DNA of 64,000 bases from RYN-230 sp963837335 (GCA_963837335.1 CAWINS010000057.1:1-64000), one strand, 5' to 3'. Positions 35,760 to 44,767 are shown, numbered from the stretch's first letter. Made by a program: numbers and translations. The notes: a model not told the origin generated them from the letters alone.

Positions 35760-37124
35760 GTGAGCAAGACGATGAGGTCATCCGGACCGCTCCGGGCTCG
35801 CCGCGGCGCGGCTCGCCGCGGCGGCCGCACTGCTCGCCCTGGCGCCCCTGCGGCACCGCCGGCGCTGGCTCACGCCGCCACCGGGCTGCCGGCCGGCGCA
35901 GCGCATCGCGAGTTTCCGCAACGAACACCGTCTGGCGCCGCGGCCCCGGCCCGGGCCCGCGGCGTGGGCCGGACCGGCGTGGGCACGGCCGTGGTGGGCG
36001 GCCCGGAACTCGCCGGGCGGGGTGTCATCGTGCACTACCCCGCGCACGGCGCCCGGCGGCTGCCCTCGGTCCACGCCTCCTCCTACGTGATCGCGGATGC
36101 GGGAACCGGGCAGGTGCTGGCGGCCAAGGACCCGCACGGGCACTTCCTGCCGGCCAGCACCCTGAAGGTACTCACCGCGGACGCGCTGATGCCGGTGCTG
36201 AAGCCGGACGCCACCGTGGTGACCTCAGGGCTGGCCGCGGACGTGACCCCGAACAAGGTAGGCCTGGTCAAGGGGCGCGCGTACCAGGTGTCCGACCTGT
36301 TCCAGGCCCTGCTGCTGATTTCCGCCAACGACGCGGCGATCGCCCTCGCCCAGGCGACCGGGTCCTACGACCAGGGCGTGGCCATGATGAACGCCGAGGC
36401 GCACCTGCTCCAGGCCGACGACACCGTGGCCAAGCGGCCGAACGGGCTGAACGCCAAGGGCCAGCACACCTCCGCCTACGACCTGGCCCTGTTCGCCCGG
36501 CAGGCGCTGACCATGCCGGAGTTCATGCAGATCGAGGCCACCCGGACCGCGATGTTCCCGCTGCACCGCCGCCACTCGATCGAGTTGTTCAACCAGAACA
36601 CGATGCTCAGCACCTACCGTGGCGACCTCGGCGGCAAGATCGGCTGGACCAGGGCGTCCGAGACCACGTTCATCGCCTGGGCCCGGCGGAACGGCCACAC
36701 GCTGATCGTGACCCTCATGCACTGCGTCCCGCTCACCGAGATGAACGTCGCCGCCAAGCTGCTGAACTGGGGCTTCGCCATGGATGGGAAGGTCACCCCG
36801 GTCGGCACGCTGGCCCGGCCGCTGCCCGCCGGGGCGGCCAGCGCGGCGGCCGCGCACCCGGCGGCCACGCGCCCGGCCACCGGCGGCGGCCGGCAGCCCG
36901 GGCCACGCAGCGCCGCCGCGCAGCATCCTGGCCATCAGGCACCGGCAGCCGGCGCCCAGAAGCCCGGCGGCCAGCCGGACGTCCGGCTGGCTCAGGTGGG
37001 CGGCTTCCCCACCATCTCGCTGACGGCGGGGATCGGCGCCCTGGTCCTCGCGGCGCTGGTGGCCGCGGGCGTCGTGGTGCTGCTCAGGCGCCGGCCGGGG
37101 GGAGGAAGCCCACCCGGTCGTTGA
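35760..37124 (+). CDS. D-alanyl-D-alanine carboxypeptidase (PBP5-like, S11)
   Basis: A serine penicillin-binding carboxypeptidase that trims peptidoglycan stem peptides outside the membrane. Motifs are S-x-x-K in LPASTLKVLTA, S-x-N in LLISANDAAIA, and a third box LGGKIGWT where KTG is expected, an unusual Thr-to-Ile change. A C-terminal membrane anchor (LTAGIGALVLAALVAAGVVVLL) follows an Ala/Pro/Gln-rich stretch. The signal peptide is split: a hydrophobic core RLAAAAALLALAP is in one frame (near 35800-35850) and the PPALAHA cleavage region in the annotated frame, so a one-base break near 35850 is likely and the start is uncertain. The 3' end overlaps convergent trpS by 41 bases. Confidence 0.82.
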   Translation: MSKTMRSSGPLRARRGAARRGGRTARPGAPAAPPALAHAATGLPAGAAHREFPQRTPSGAAAPARARGVGRTGVGTAVVGGPELAGRGVIVHYPAHGARRLPSVHASSYVIADAGTGQVLAAKDPHGHFLPASTLKVLTADALMPVLKPDATVVTSGLAADVTPNKVGLVKGRAYQVSDLFQALLLISANDAAIALAQATGSYDQGVAMMNAEAHLLQADDTVAKRPNGLNAKGQHTSAYDLALFARQALTMPEFMQIEATRTAMFPLHRRHSIELFNQNTMLSTYRGDLGGKIGWTRASETTFIAWARRNGHTLIVTLMHCVPLTEMNVAAKLLNWGFAMDGKVTPVGTLARPLPAGAASAAAAHPAATRPATGGGRQPGPRSAAAQHPGHQAPAAGAQKPGGQPDVRLAQVGGFPTISLTAGIGALVLAALVAAGVVVLLRRRPGGGSPPGR

Positions 37125-38097
37125 CCAGCGCCATGGTCTCCTGCGCGAGCGGCCGGGCCCGGCTCGCCCCGTGGGCCAGCATCCGGTCGAGTTCAGCCTC
37201 GTCGGCGAGCATCTTCTCGGTCCGTTCCCGGATCGGGGCGAGCGCGCCGACGACCACCTCGGCCAGGTCCTTCTTGAACGTGCCGTAGCCCGCGCCGGCG
37301 TACCTGGCCTCCAGCGCCGGAATGTCCGCGCCGGTCAGCGCGGAGTAGATGCGCAGCAGGTTGGTGACGCCCGGCTTGGCCGACTCGTCCGCGCGGACCT
37401 CGCTGCCCGGGTCGGTGACCGCCCGGGCGATCTTCTTGCGGATCGTCCCCGGCTCGTCGAGCACGTCGATGATGCCCGCCGCGGACGAGGACGACTTGCT
37501 CATCTTCGCGGTCGGCTCCTGCAAGTCGGTGATCTTCGCCACGCCAGAAAGGATCAGCGCCGAGGGCACCTGGAACGTGGGCCCGTAGCGGTGGTTGAAC
37601 CGCACCGCGAGGTCCCGGCTCAGTTCCAGGTGCTGCCGCTGGTCCTCACCGACCGGCACCTCGTTGGTCTGGTAGAGCAGGATGTCCGCGGCCTGCAGCA
37701 CCGGGTAGCTGAACAGTCCCAGGCTGGCCTGCTGGGCGCCGCCCTTGGCCGCCTTGTCCTTGAACTGCGTCATCCGGCTGGCCTCGCCGAACCCGGTCAG
37801 GCAGCCGAGCACCCAGGCCAGTTCCGGGTGCTGCGGCAGGTGGCTCTGCACGAACACCACGGCCCGGTCCGGGTCGAGCCCGGCCGCGAACAGCTGCGCG
37901 GCCGCGACCCTGGTCCGCTGGCGGAGCTGGGCCGGGTCCTGGGGCACCGTGATCGCGTGCAGGTCCACCACGCAGTAGACCGCCTCGTGGGTGTCCTGGA
38001 GCGCGACCCACTGGCGGATCGCGCCCAGGTAGTTACCGAGGTGGAACGAGTCGGCGGTCGGCTGAATGCCGGAAAACACGCGTGGCCTGGAGGACAT
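37084..38097 (-). CDS. trpS: Tryptophanyl-tRNA synthetase
   Basis: A 337-residue class I synthetase that charges tRNA-Trp. It has SGIQPTADSFHLGNYLGAI (the HIGH-equivalent), KDKAAKGGAQQASLGLFSYP and the KMSKS loop TAKMSKSSSSA; the C-terminal anticodon-recognition helices follow. Length is normal for the bacterial enzyme. The start ATG at 38097 is in the usual position, just before SSRPRVFSGIQPT. It is convergent with the carboxypeptidase gene. The upstream 250 bases contain GC-rich repeats and no recognisable T-box or leader peptide. Confidence 0.96.
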   Translation of the reverse strand: MSSRPRVFSGIQPTADSFHLGNYLGAIRQWVALQDTHEAVYCVVDLHAITVPQDPAQLRQRTRVAAAQLFAAGLDPDRAVVFVQSHLPQHPELAWVLGCLTGFGEASRMTQFKDKAAKGGAQQASLGLFSYPVLQAADILLYQTNEVPVGEDQRQHLELSRDLAVRFNHRYGPTFQVPSALILSGVAKITDLQEPTAKMSKSSSSAAGIIDVLDEPGTIRKKIARAVTDPGSEVRADESAKPGVTNLLRIYSALTGADIPALEARYAGAGYGTFKKDLAEVVVGALAPIRERTEKMLADEAELDRMLAHGASRARPLAQETMALVNDRVGFLPPAGA

Positions 38098-38156
38098 GGG
38101 GAAAGTTTAGTGCCAGGCCCGACGCTACGCCGCCACGTGAACCGCTCCTGCTCAGC

Positions 38157-38342
38157 CGCTCCGCGCCGAACGCTGTATGGTCCGGGGGGGCACCCCCTGG
38201 ACCCGCAGGCGCGCTCGCCGCGTCCGCGCCGCAACGCCGGCGTCGGCGCGCAGCGGCGAGCGGCGGGTCCCGGGGGCGCCCCCCGACGCACTGCTGCGTT
38301 CGGCGCGAGCGGCGAGCGGGGGGCCCCGGAGGTCGCCCCCCG
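38157..38342. repeat. GC-rich repeat/hairpin region between glpD and trpS
   Basis: Two imperfect direct copies, 38245-38285 and 38302-38342, each read GGCGCG(C)AGCGGCGAGCGG and end in a G-run/GCCCCCCG stem-forming tail. In addition CCGCTCCGCGCCGAACGC near 38157 is nearly inverted at 38297-38313 (GCGTTCGGCGCGAGCGG). The stretch lies downstream of glpD and upstream of trpS, both on the minus strand. It may act as a terminator array; no gene is visible in it. Confidence 0.5.
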
Positions 38343-38347
38343 GACTA

Positions 38348-40072
38348 TTAGCTGATGACCGGGACGATGTCGGGGGCGTCCAGCAGCAGCGCGTCGGCGG
38401 CCTGGTCGGTGGCTTCTTCCTGGGAGGCCCGCTCGGCCTCGATGGTCGCCTCGTAGTGGCTGATCTCGTTGGCCACCTGGCGGTCATCCCAGCGCAGCGG
38501 CTTGGCCATCAGCTCGGCCGCCTCCGCCGCGGCGGACAGGCCGCGGTCCCAGGTCTCGATCGAGATGTGCGTCCGCCGGGCCAGCACGTCATCCAGATGC
38601 CGGGCCCCCTCGTGCGAGGCGGCGTAGCTCACCTCGGCGCGCAGGTAGTCCTCGGCGCCGGTGAGCGGCCGGCCCAGGCCCGGCTCGGCCGCGATCATGT
38701 CCAGGACCTCCGTGGCCAGCGCCCCGTACCGGCCCAGCAAGTGCTCGATCCGGGCCACATGCAGCCCCGACGACCGGGCCAGCCGGTGCCGCGCGTTCCA
38801 CAGCGGCAGGTAGCCGTCCGCGCCGGCCAGCGGCACCTCGTCGGTGCAGGACGGCGGGACCCGCCAGTCCAGCCCGTGCGCGACCGCGTCTACCGCGTCC
38901 CGGGCCATCAGCCGGTAGGTGGTGTACTTACCGCCCGCGATCATCACCAGCCCCGGCACCGGGTGCGCGACCACGTGCTCCCGGGACAGCCGTGACGTGG
39001 ACTCGGATTCGCCGGCCAGCAGGGGACGCAGCCCGGCGTAGACCCCGGCCACGTCCTCGCGGGTCAGCGGGACGGCGAGCACCCGGTTGACCTGGGCCAG
39101 CACGTAGTCGATGTCGGCCCGGCTGGCCGCCGGATGGGCCTTGTCCAGGGTCCACTCGGTGTCCGTGGTGCCGACGATCCAGTGCCTGCCCCACGGGATG
39201 ATGAACAGCACGCTGGTCGGGGTGCGCATGATGATGCCGGTGCGGGACTGGATCCGGTCCCGGGGCACGACCAGGTGCACGCCCTTGGAGGCGCGGATGT
39301 TGATCACCCCGCGGCCGCCCACCATGGCCTGCACGTCGTCGGTCCACACCCCGGTGGCGTTGACCACCTGCTGGGCCCGGATCTCCAGGTGCCGCCCGCT
39401 CTCCAGGTCCACCGCGCGCACGCCGGTGACCCGCTCCCCCTCGCGGAGGAACCCGGTGACCTGGGTCCGCGAGGCGATCTGCGCCCCGTAACCGGCCGCT
39501 GTCCGGATCAGGCTGACCACGAACCTGGCGTCGTCCACCTGCGCGTCCCAGTACTGCAGCGCCCCGGTCAGCACCGACCGCTTCAGGGCCGGCGCGAGCC
39601 GCAGCGCGCCCCGCTTGGTGAGCTGCCGGTGACCAGGCAGCCCGCGCGGCTGGCCGAGTGAGAACCCCAGCGCGTCGTAGGCGTTCAGCCCGGCCCCGAC
39701 GTACGCACGCTCCCACACGTGGTGGGTGAGCGGGAACAGGAACGGCACCGGGCGGACCAGGTGCGGGGCGATCCGCTGGAGCAGCAGCCCGCGCTCGGTC
39801 AGCGCCTCCCGGACCAGGCTCACGTTGAGCTGCTCCAGGTAGCGCAGGCCGCCGTGGATCAGCTTGCTGGACCGCGAGGAAGTGCCGGAGGCGAAGTCAC
39901 GCGCCTCCACCAGCCCGACCGACAGGCCGCGGGTGACCGCGTCCAGGGCCACGCCCGCACCCACCACGCCCCCGCCGACCACCAGCACCTGCAGCTCATC
40001 CCCGGTGAGCGCGGCCAGCGCCGCAGCCCGTCCCTCCGGGTCCAGCTGTGCCGCCTCCTCCGCCATCGTCAC
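38348..40072 (-). CDS. glpD: Aerobic glycerol-3-phosphate dehydrogenase
   Basis: A 574-residue FAD enzyme that oxidises sn-glycerol-3-phosphate to dihydroxyacetone phosphate at the membrane and feeds electrons to quinone. It has VLVVGGGVVGAGVALDAVTRG (FAD), SSRSSKLIHGGLRYLEQ, NATGVWTDDVQ and GTTDTEWTLDKAHPA. A C-terminal helical domain typical of GlpD follows. The GTG at 40072 overlaps the guaB3 stop (GTGA), with an ATG two codons later also possible. It is co-directional with guaB3 and guaB, so the three form an operon-like row. Mycobacterial glpD2 likewise neighbours lpdA. Confidence 0.95.
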   Translation of the reverse strand: MTMAEEAAQLDPEGRAAALAALTGDELQVLVVGGGVVGAGVALDAVTRGLSVGLVEARDFASGTSSRSSKLIHGGLRYLEQLNVSLVREALTERGLLLQRIAPHLVRPVPFLFPLTHHVWERAYVGAGLNAYDALGFSLGQPRGLPGHRQLTKRGALRLAPALKRSVLTGALQYWDAQVDDARFVVSLIRTAAGYGAQIASRTQVTGFLREGERVTGVRAVDLESGRHLEIRAQQVVNATGVWTDDVQAMVGGRGVINIRASKGVHLVVPRDRIQSRTGIIMRTPTSVLFIIPWGRHWIVGTTDTEWTLDKAHPAASRADIDYVLAQVNRVLAVPLTREDVAGVYAGLRPLLAGESESTSRLSREHVVAHPVPGLVMIAGGKYTTYRLMARDAVDAVAHGLDWRVPPSCTDEVPLAGADGYLPLWNARHRLARSSGLHVARIEHLLGRYGALATEVLDMIAAEPGLGRPLTGAEDYLRAEVSYAASHEGARHLDDVLARRTHISIETWDRGLSAAAEAAELMAKPLRWDDRQVANEISHYEATIEAERASQEEATDQAADALLLDAPDIVPVIS

Positions 40073-41196
40073 CGTCGCGGCGGCGCGTTCGGGGTCACGG
40101 CCACCTCAACTCGCTGGAACTCCTTGAGGTCGGAATACCCGGAGGTAGCCATGGTCCGGCGGAGGGCGCCGATCAGGTTGAGCGAGCCGTCGGGCACGTC
40201 GGACGGGCCATGCAGGATCTGCTCCAGGGTGCCGATCGTGCCCACCTCGACCCGGGCCCCGCGGGGCAGGTCGGGATGGTGCGACTCGCTGCCCCAGTGG
40301 TAGCCGCGTCCCGGCGCCTCAGCCGCCCGGGCGAACGGGGAGCCGACCATGACCGCGTCCGAGCCGCAGGCCAGCGACTTGGCGATGTCACCGCTGCGGG
40401 TCATCCCGCCGTCGGCGATGACGTGCACGTACCGGCCGCCGGATTCGTCCAGGTATTCGCGCCGCGCGGCGGCCACGTCGGCGATCGCGGTAGCCATGGG
40501 CACGGTCACGCCCAGCACCGCGGCCGTGGTGTGCCCCGACCCGCCGCCGAAGCCGACCAGCACGCCGGCCGCGCCGGTGCGCATCAGGTGCAGCGCGGCG
40601 GTGTAGGTGGCACAGCCGCCCACGATCACCGGCACGTCGAGCTCGTAGATGAACTGCTTCAGGTTGAGCGGCTCCGCCTGCCCGGACACGTGCTCGGCGG
40701 ACACCGTGGTGCCGCGGATCACGAAGATGTCCACGCCCGCGTCGACGACCGTCTTGTAATACCGCACGGTCCGCTGCGGGGACAGCCGCGCGGCGGTGGT
40801 CACGCCGGCCGACCGGATCTCCTCGATCCGCTGGCCGATCAGCTCTTCCTTGATGGGCTCGTTATAGATCTGCTGAAGCCGCCGGGTGGCGGCCTCCTGG
40901 GGAAGCTCGGCGATCTCGGCCAGGATCGGTTCCGGGTCCTCGAACCGGGTCCACAGCCCTTCCAGGTCGAGCACGGCCAGACCGCCGAGCGAGCCGAGCC
41001 CGGCGGCGAAGGCCGGCGACACGACGCTGTCCATCGGCGAGGCGACCAGCGGCATCTCGAACCGGTAGGCGTCGATCTGCCAGGCGACCGAGACTTCCTC
41101 GGGATCCCTGGTCCGCCGGGAGGGGACAATGCCGATCTCATCGAGCGGATAGGCGCGGCGGCCGCTCTTGCCCCGGCCGATCTCTACGGTGGTCAT
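40069..41196 (-). CDS. guaB3: GuaB3-type IMP dehydrogenase-related protein
   Basis: A 375-residue TIM-barrel protein of the IMPDH/GMPR superfamily, without CBS domains. It starts TTVEIGRGKSGRRAYPLDEI, has MPLVASPMDSVVSPAFA, VPVIVGGCATYTAALHLM where IMPDH has its Cys loop, and VIADGGMTRSGDIAKSLACG. GuaB3 proteins are nearly universal in actinobacteria beside guaB, and their exact reaction in these hosts is not settled from sequence. The stop overlaps the glpD start, and guaB ends 18 bases upstream, so the three genes are probably one transcript in the purine/central metabolism row. Confidence 0.92.
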   Translation of the reverse strand: MTTVEIGRGKSGRRAYPLDEIGIVPSRRTRDPEEVSVAWQIDAYRFEMPLVASPMDSVVSPAFAAGLGSLGGLAVLDLEGLWTRFEDPEPILAEIAELPQEAATRRLQQIYNEPIKEELIGQRIEEIRSAGVTTAARLSPQRTVRYYKTVVDAGVDIFVIRGTTVSAEHVSGQAEPLNLKQFIYELDVPVIVGGCATYTAALHLMRTGAAGVLVGFGGGSGHTTAAVLGVTVPMATAIADVAAARREYLDESGGRYVHVIADGGMTRSGDIAKSLACGSDAVMVGSPFARAAEAPGRGYHWGSESHHPDLPRGARVEVGTIGTLEQILHGPSDVPDGSLNLIGALRRTMATSGYSDLKEFQRVEVAVTPNAPPRR

Positions 41197-41214
41197 GGCT
41201 CAGCGCTGCCCTTC

Positions 41215-42708
41215 TCAGGCCCGCCCGCGCCGGGCGTAGTTGGGCGCTTCTGCGGTCATCTCGATGTCGTGCGGGTGGCTTTCCGCCAGCCCCGCCGCGG
41301 TGATCTGGGTGAACCGGGCCTCCTGAAGCTCGGCCACGGTCCGCGCGCCGCAGTACCCCATGGCCGCCCGGAGACCACCGACCAGCTGGTTCGCCACCGC
41401 GGCGAGCGGCCCGCGGTAGGGCACCTGGCCTTCGATCCCCTCCGGGACCAGCTTGTCCTCGCGCAGCACATCGTCCTGGAAGTAACGGTCCTTGGAGTAG
41501 GACCGGCCGCGCTCGGGGTTGCGCATCGCGCCGAGTGAGCCCATCCCCCGGTACAGCTTGTACTGCTTGCCGTGGATGAAGACCATTTCGCCGGGGCCCT
41601 CTTCGCACCCGGCCAGCAGGCTGCCCAGCATCACGCTGTCGGCGCCGGCCGCGATGGCCTTGGCGATGTCGCCGGAGTGCTGCAGGCCGCCGTCGCCGAT
41701 CAGCGGCACACCCGCGGCCCGCGTCGCCTGCGAGGCCTCGTAGATCGCCGTGACCTGGGGTACGCCGACCCCGGCGACGACCCGGGTGGTGCAGATCGAG
41801 CCCGGCCCGACCCCGACCTTGACCCCGTCTGCACCCGCGTCGATCAGCGCCTGGGCCCCGGCCCGGGTGGCGATGTTCCCCCCGATCACCTCGACCCGGA
41901 GATTGGCCTTGACCTGAGCCACCATCTCCAGGACCGCCTGGGAGTGGCCGTGCGCGGTATCTACCACGAGGAAGTCGGCACCCGCCTCGACCAGGGCCTG
42001 GGACCGCCCCTTGGAATCCTCACCGACCCCCACGGCCGCACCGACCACCAGCCGCCCCTCGCTGTCCTTGGTGGCGCTGGGGAACTTCTCGCTCTTGGTG
42101 AAGTCCTTGACGGTGATCAGGCCGCGCAGCTTGCCTGCCTCGTCGATCAGCGGCAGCTTCTCCACCTTGTGCTGGCGCAGCAGCGCGAACGCGTCGTCCC
42201 TGGACACCCCGACCGGCGCGGTGATCAGCGGCGTCGTCGTCATGACTTCGGCCACCCCGCGGCTGTGGTCGGTCACGAAGCGGATGTCCCGGTTGGTCAC
42301 GATCCCGACCAGGACCCCGTCCGGGCTGGTCACCGGGACGCCGGAGATGCGGTAGCGGGCACACAACTGCTCGACGTCACCCACGGTGGCATCCGGGCCG
42401 CAGGTCACCGGGTTGGTGATCATGCCGGCTTCGGACCGCTTCACCGTGTCCACCATCTGCGCCTGGTCGTCCACGGAGAGGTTCCGGTGCAGCACGCCGG
42501 CGCCGCCGATGCGCGCCATGGCGATGGCCATCCGGGCCTCGGTCACCGTGTCCATGGCCGAGGAGACCAGCGGCACGTTCAGCGTGATCCGGCGGGTGAG
42601 CCGGGCGGTCGTGTCCGCCTCACCGGGCATCACCACCGAGTGCGCGGGCAGCAGCAAGACGTCGTCGAAGGTCAGGGCCGGAGGGGCGAACTTGCCGACG
42701 TCGCTCAT
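41215..42708 (-). CDS. guaB: Inosine-5'-monophosphate dehydrogenase
   Basis: A 497-residue IMPDH that converts IMP to XMP with NAD+, the committed step to GMP. It has TFDDVLLLPAHSVV, VPLVSSAMDTVTEARMAIAM, two CBS domains (about residues 95-215), the catalytic loop VGPGSICTTRVVAGVG with its Cys, and the flap region YRGMGSLGAM ... SKDRYF. The ATG at 42708 is preceded by GGAAGG, and a TAGACT -10-like hexamer lies about 50 bases further upstream. First gene of the guaB-guaB3-glpD row. It follows the sigma/anti-sigma pair by 151 bases, as in streptomycetes. Confidence 0.97.
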   Translation of the reverse strand: MSDVGKFAPPALTFDDVLLLPAHSVVMPGEADTTARLTRRITLNVPLVSSAMDTVTEARMAIAMARIGGAGVLHRNLSVDDQAQMVDTVKRSEAGMITNPVTCGPDATVGDVEQLCARYRISGVPVTSPDGVLVGIVTNRDIRFVTDHSRGVAEVMTTTPLITAPVGVSRDDAFALLRQHKVEKLPLIDEAGKLRGLITVKDFTKSEKFPSATKDSEGRLVVGAAVGVGEDSKGRSQALVEAGADFLVVDTAHGHSQAVLEMVAQVKANLRVEVIGGNIATRAGAQALIDAGADGVKVGVGPGSICTTRVVAGVGVPQVTAIYEASQATRAAGVPLIGDGGLQHSGDIAKAIAAGADSVMLGSLLAGCEEGPGEMVFIHGKQYKLYRGMGSLGAMRNPERGRSYSKDRYFQDDVLREDKLVPEGIEGQVPYRGPLAAVANQLVGGLRAAMGYCGARTVAELQEARFTQITAAGLAESHPHDIEMTAEAPNYARRGRA

Positions 42709-42859
42709 GACACCTTCCGAGGGTGGCTGCGGGACATCACCAGTCTAGAGGCGTCCCGCCGCCGGGATGGCCCGGCGCCGGATGACGCACCGCCCGATGG
42801 CCTGCCCTGGGCTGCCCCCCGCTGAATGACGTGCCAGTGGGTGGCCCGCCGCTGGATGA

Positions 42860-43387
42860 TCAGCGCACCCGGCGCGGCCGGACGTGCCGCGGCTGCCAGC
42901 GGCCGCCTCGGGCCGGGCCGCGGGCCAGCCGGGCCAGCATGCTCGTGGCGATCAGGCTGGTGACGCTGGCCAGGCCGGCCACCACGCCGCCTGCGATCGC
43001 GGCCCGGAGCCAGGCCGCCGCACCCCGGGACGGCGCGCCAGCCAGCGCCTGCCAGGCCTCGGCGCGCTGACCTGCCGCGCGCCCGGGCCGCCCGGCCCCG
43101 GCGAGGGCACTCTGCCGGTCATCCAGCCCGGGGGCGCCAGGCTCCGTCACGGTGCCTGGCGTATCCACGTCCGCGACCAGGGCGCCCAGCAGCACCAGTG
43201 CCGGGTCGTCAGCCAGTTCCGGCCCGGCGGCGCCACGCGCCGCGAGCACGTTGATAGCTTCCTCGGACCGCCGGATCTCACCGAGATCGACGGCCCTGCC
43301 CCCGGTGCCGCCCGTTGCCGCCCGCCTGCGGGTGAAATCCAGGCCGACCGTCACACCGGGCGCTCCGGGTCCGCGCCCCGTGATCAC
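42860..43387 (-). CDS. RsdA-like anti-sigma factor (single-pass membrane)
   Basis: A 175-residue protein. The N-terminal cytoplasmic part (DLGEIRRSEEAINVLAARG, then DDPALVLLGALVADVD) resembles the sigma-binding region of the SigD-specific anti-sigma factor RsdA. One transmembrane helix follows (AWLRAAIAGGVVAGLASVTS about residues 128-150), with a short basic C-terminus. The GTG start overlaps the sigma-factor stop (GTGA), the classic coupled sigma/anti-sigma order. It should hold the sigma factor inactive at the membrane until proteolysed. The extracytoplasmic part is very short, so a conventional ligand sensor outside is unlikely. Confidence 0.72.
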   Translation of the reverse strand: MITGRGPGAPGVTVGLDFTRRRAATGGTGGRAVDLGEIRRSEEAINVLAARGAAGPELADDPALVLLGALVADVDTPGTVTEPGAPGLDDRQSALAGAGRPGRAAGQRAEAWQALAGAPSRGAAAWLRAAIAGGVVAGLASVTSLIATSMLARLARGPARGGRWQPRHVRPRRVR

Positions 43388-44241
43388 GCAATCGACTCCT
43401 CAATCGCAAGCGCCCGGAGCCGGGCCAGCGCCCGGTGCTGGGCTACCCTTACCGCCCCTGCTGACATACCGAGTACGTTACCCGTTTCCTCGGCCGACAG
43501 ACCGGTCACCACGCGTAGTATTAGCAGCTCACGTAGATGGTGAGGGAGCTGAGCGAGCAGCGCCCGGGTGCGTTCCGCCTCAATGTAGGCCACCACGGTC
43601 TCTTCCGGACCGGGCCGGTCGTCCGGCCCGTCGGGCAGGTCCTCGAACGGCACGGCGAGCCGCGACGCGGTGCGGACCGCGTCGGCCACCTTGTGCGAGG
43701 CGATGCCGAACACGAACGACGCGAACGGCCTGCCCATGTCGCGATACCGCGGCAGCGCCGCCAGCACGGCCAGGCAGACCTCCTGGGCGACGTCGTCGGC
43801 CACGTAATACTGCCCGGTGATCCGGCCCAGCCGGGCCCGGCAGTAGCGCATCACCATGGGGCGGATCCGCTCCAGCAGGGCCTCGACGGCCCCGGGATGG
43901 CCGCGGACCGCCAGGTGCGCCAGGTCACCGAAGCCCCCTGGCTCGTCGGCCCAGGCTGCGCCGGGTCCCCGCAGGTCGCGGTCGTAGGACCCGCGGTCAG
44001 CGTCCCCGTAGCCGGAGGACCGGTAGCCGGAACTCCCGGGGTCACTGGCCCGCTGGGCGTAGCCGCCCGGCCCGTAGTCGTCCGGCCCATAGCTTCGCTG
44101 GCCGGGGATACCGTGTTCCTGGGTAGCGTGCTCGCGGGTTGCGTGCTCGCGGGCCCCTGCCCCCTCGGCCACCGCGGTCCCGGCCGGGAGCACGGCTCCC
44201 TGCCCGTCAGCCACGGCCCGGATGATGCATCCCTCGCTCAC
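43384..44241 (-). CDS. ShbA/SigD-like RNA polymerase sigma factor
   Basis: A sigma-70 family (ECF-like group) factor of 285 residues. After an N-terminal Gly/Tyr/His-rich extension of about 100 residues with GYG/SGYR repeats, sigma region 2 reads AVEALLERIRPMVMRYCRAR...YYVADDVAQEVCLAVLAALP. Region 4 reads LLAQLPHHLRELLILRVVTGLSAEETGNVLGMSAGAVRVAQHRAL. Position next to guaB and groEL matches ShbA of streptomycetes (which drives the main sigma gene hrdB) and SigD of mycobacteria. The GTG at 44241 is assumed; a start closer to region 2 is possible. The upstream 150 bases are unusually AT-rich and contain two inverted repeats. Confidence 0.88.
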   Translation of the reverse strand: MSEGCIIRAVADGQGAVLPAGTAVAEGAGAREHATREHATQEHGIPGQRSYGPDDYGPGGYAQRASDPGSSGYRSSGYGDADRGSYDRDLRGPGAAWADEPGGFGDLAHLAVRGHPGAVEALLERIRPMVMRYCRARLGRITGQYYVADDVAQEVCLAVLAALPRYRDMGRPFASFVFGIASHKVADAVRTASRLAVPFEDLPDGPDDRPGPEETVVAYIEAERTRALLAQLPHHLRELLILRVVTGLSAEETGNVLGMSAGAVRVAQHRALARLRALAIEESIA

Positions 44242-44767
44242 GACTGCATGATGCCCAGGAAAACGGGGGTGCTCTCATCAATGTGGGCAACAGAAGGGTC
44301 ACATTGATGTGTCGCGCAGTCACGTTCCGAACATGAAATTACGCTCAGTAATTAATTGACTACTGAGTGTAATTCGAATTCGAGAGAGTGTCCCTTTCGC
44401 GCCTTAGATATCGAAGCACCACGACAATGGGCACGTAAACCCGGTAAAAGCCGTCCAGCCATCCCAGGCCTTGCTCCCGGCGGCACCACCCCGGCCACCG
44501 GCCCCTTCCGCCTAACATCAGCCCCGGGAACCCGGCCGTGGCCGCCGGGCGGGCGGCGACTCTTCACGTATGTGGTGCGCCCGGAAGGGAGTTTTGTCCG
44601 GTTCGGCTGCACCGGATACGTGAAGAGTGGGCGGGAGAGGCCAGTGTGACTGAGGGCGTAGGGCGGCCACGCCACGGGCCACGGCCACCGGGTGAGCGGG
44701 CGGGCGCGCCGCCTGTCTACCCCCCGTGATCATGAATCGGGCCGGGCCTGGCCGAGGCCGTCCCGGC
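44242..44767. other. Gene-free regulatory stretch upstream of the sigma factor
   Basis: No convincing gene. It holds three inverted repeats. CATCAATGTG (44276-44285) pairs with CACATTGATG (44300-44309). ACGCTCAGTA pairs imperfectly with TACTGAGTGT within 44341-44370, in AT-rich DNA atypical for this genome. A perfect 13-bp pair ACTCTTCACGTAT / ATACGTGAAGAGT lies at 44559-44571 and 44616-44628, 44 bases apart. The first two lie where the sigma-factor promoter should be. Short ORFs in this stretch on either strand are low-quality and rejected. Confidence 0.5.

Noticed and set aside
38098..38347. CRISPR-like array in the repeats upstream of trpS
   Set aside because: Only two imperfect GC-rich copies with no regular unique spacers and no cas genes; better read as hairpin or terminator repeats.
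44352..44675. Short ORFs on both strands in the sigma-factor upstream gap
   Set aside because: They overlap each other across the inverted repeats, use TTG starts or lack ribosome sites, and show no recognisable domain.
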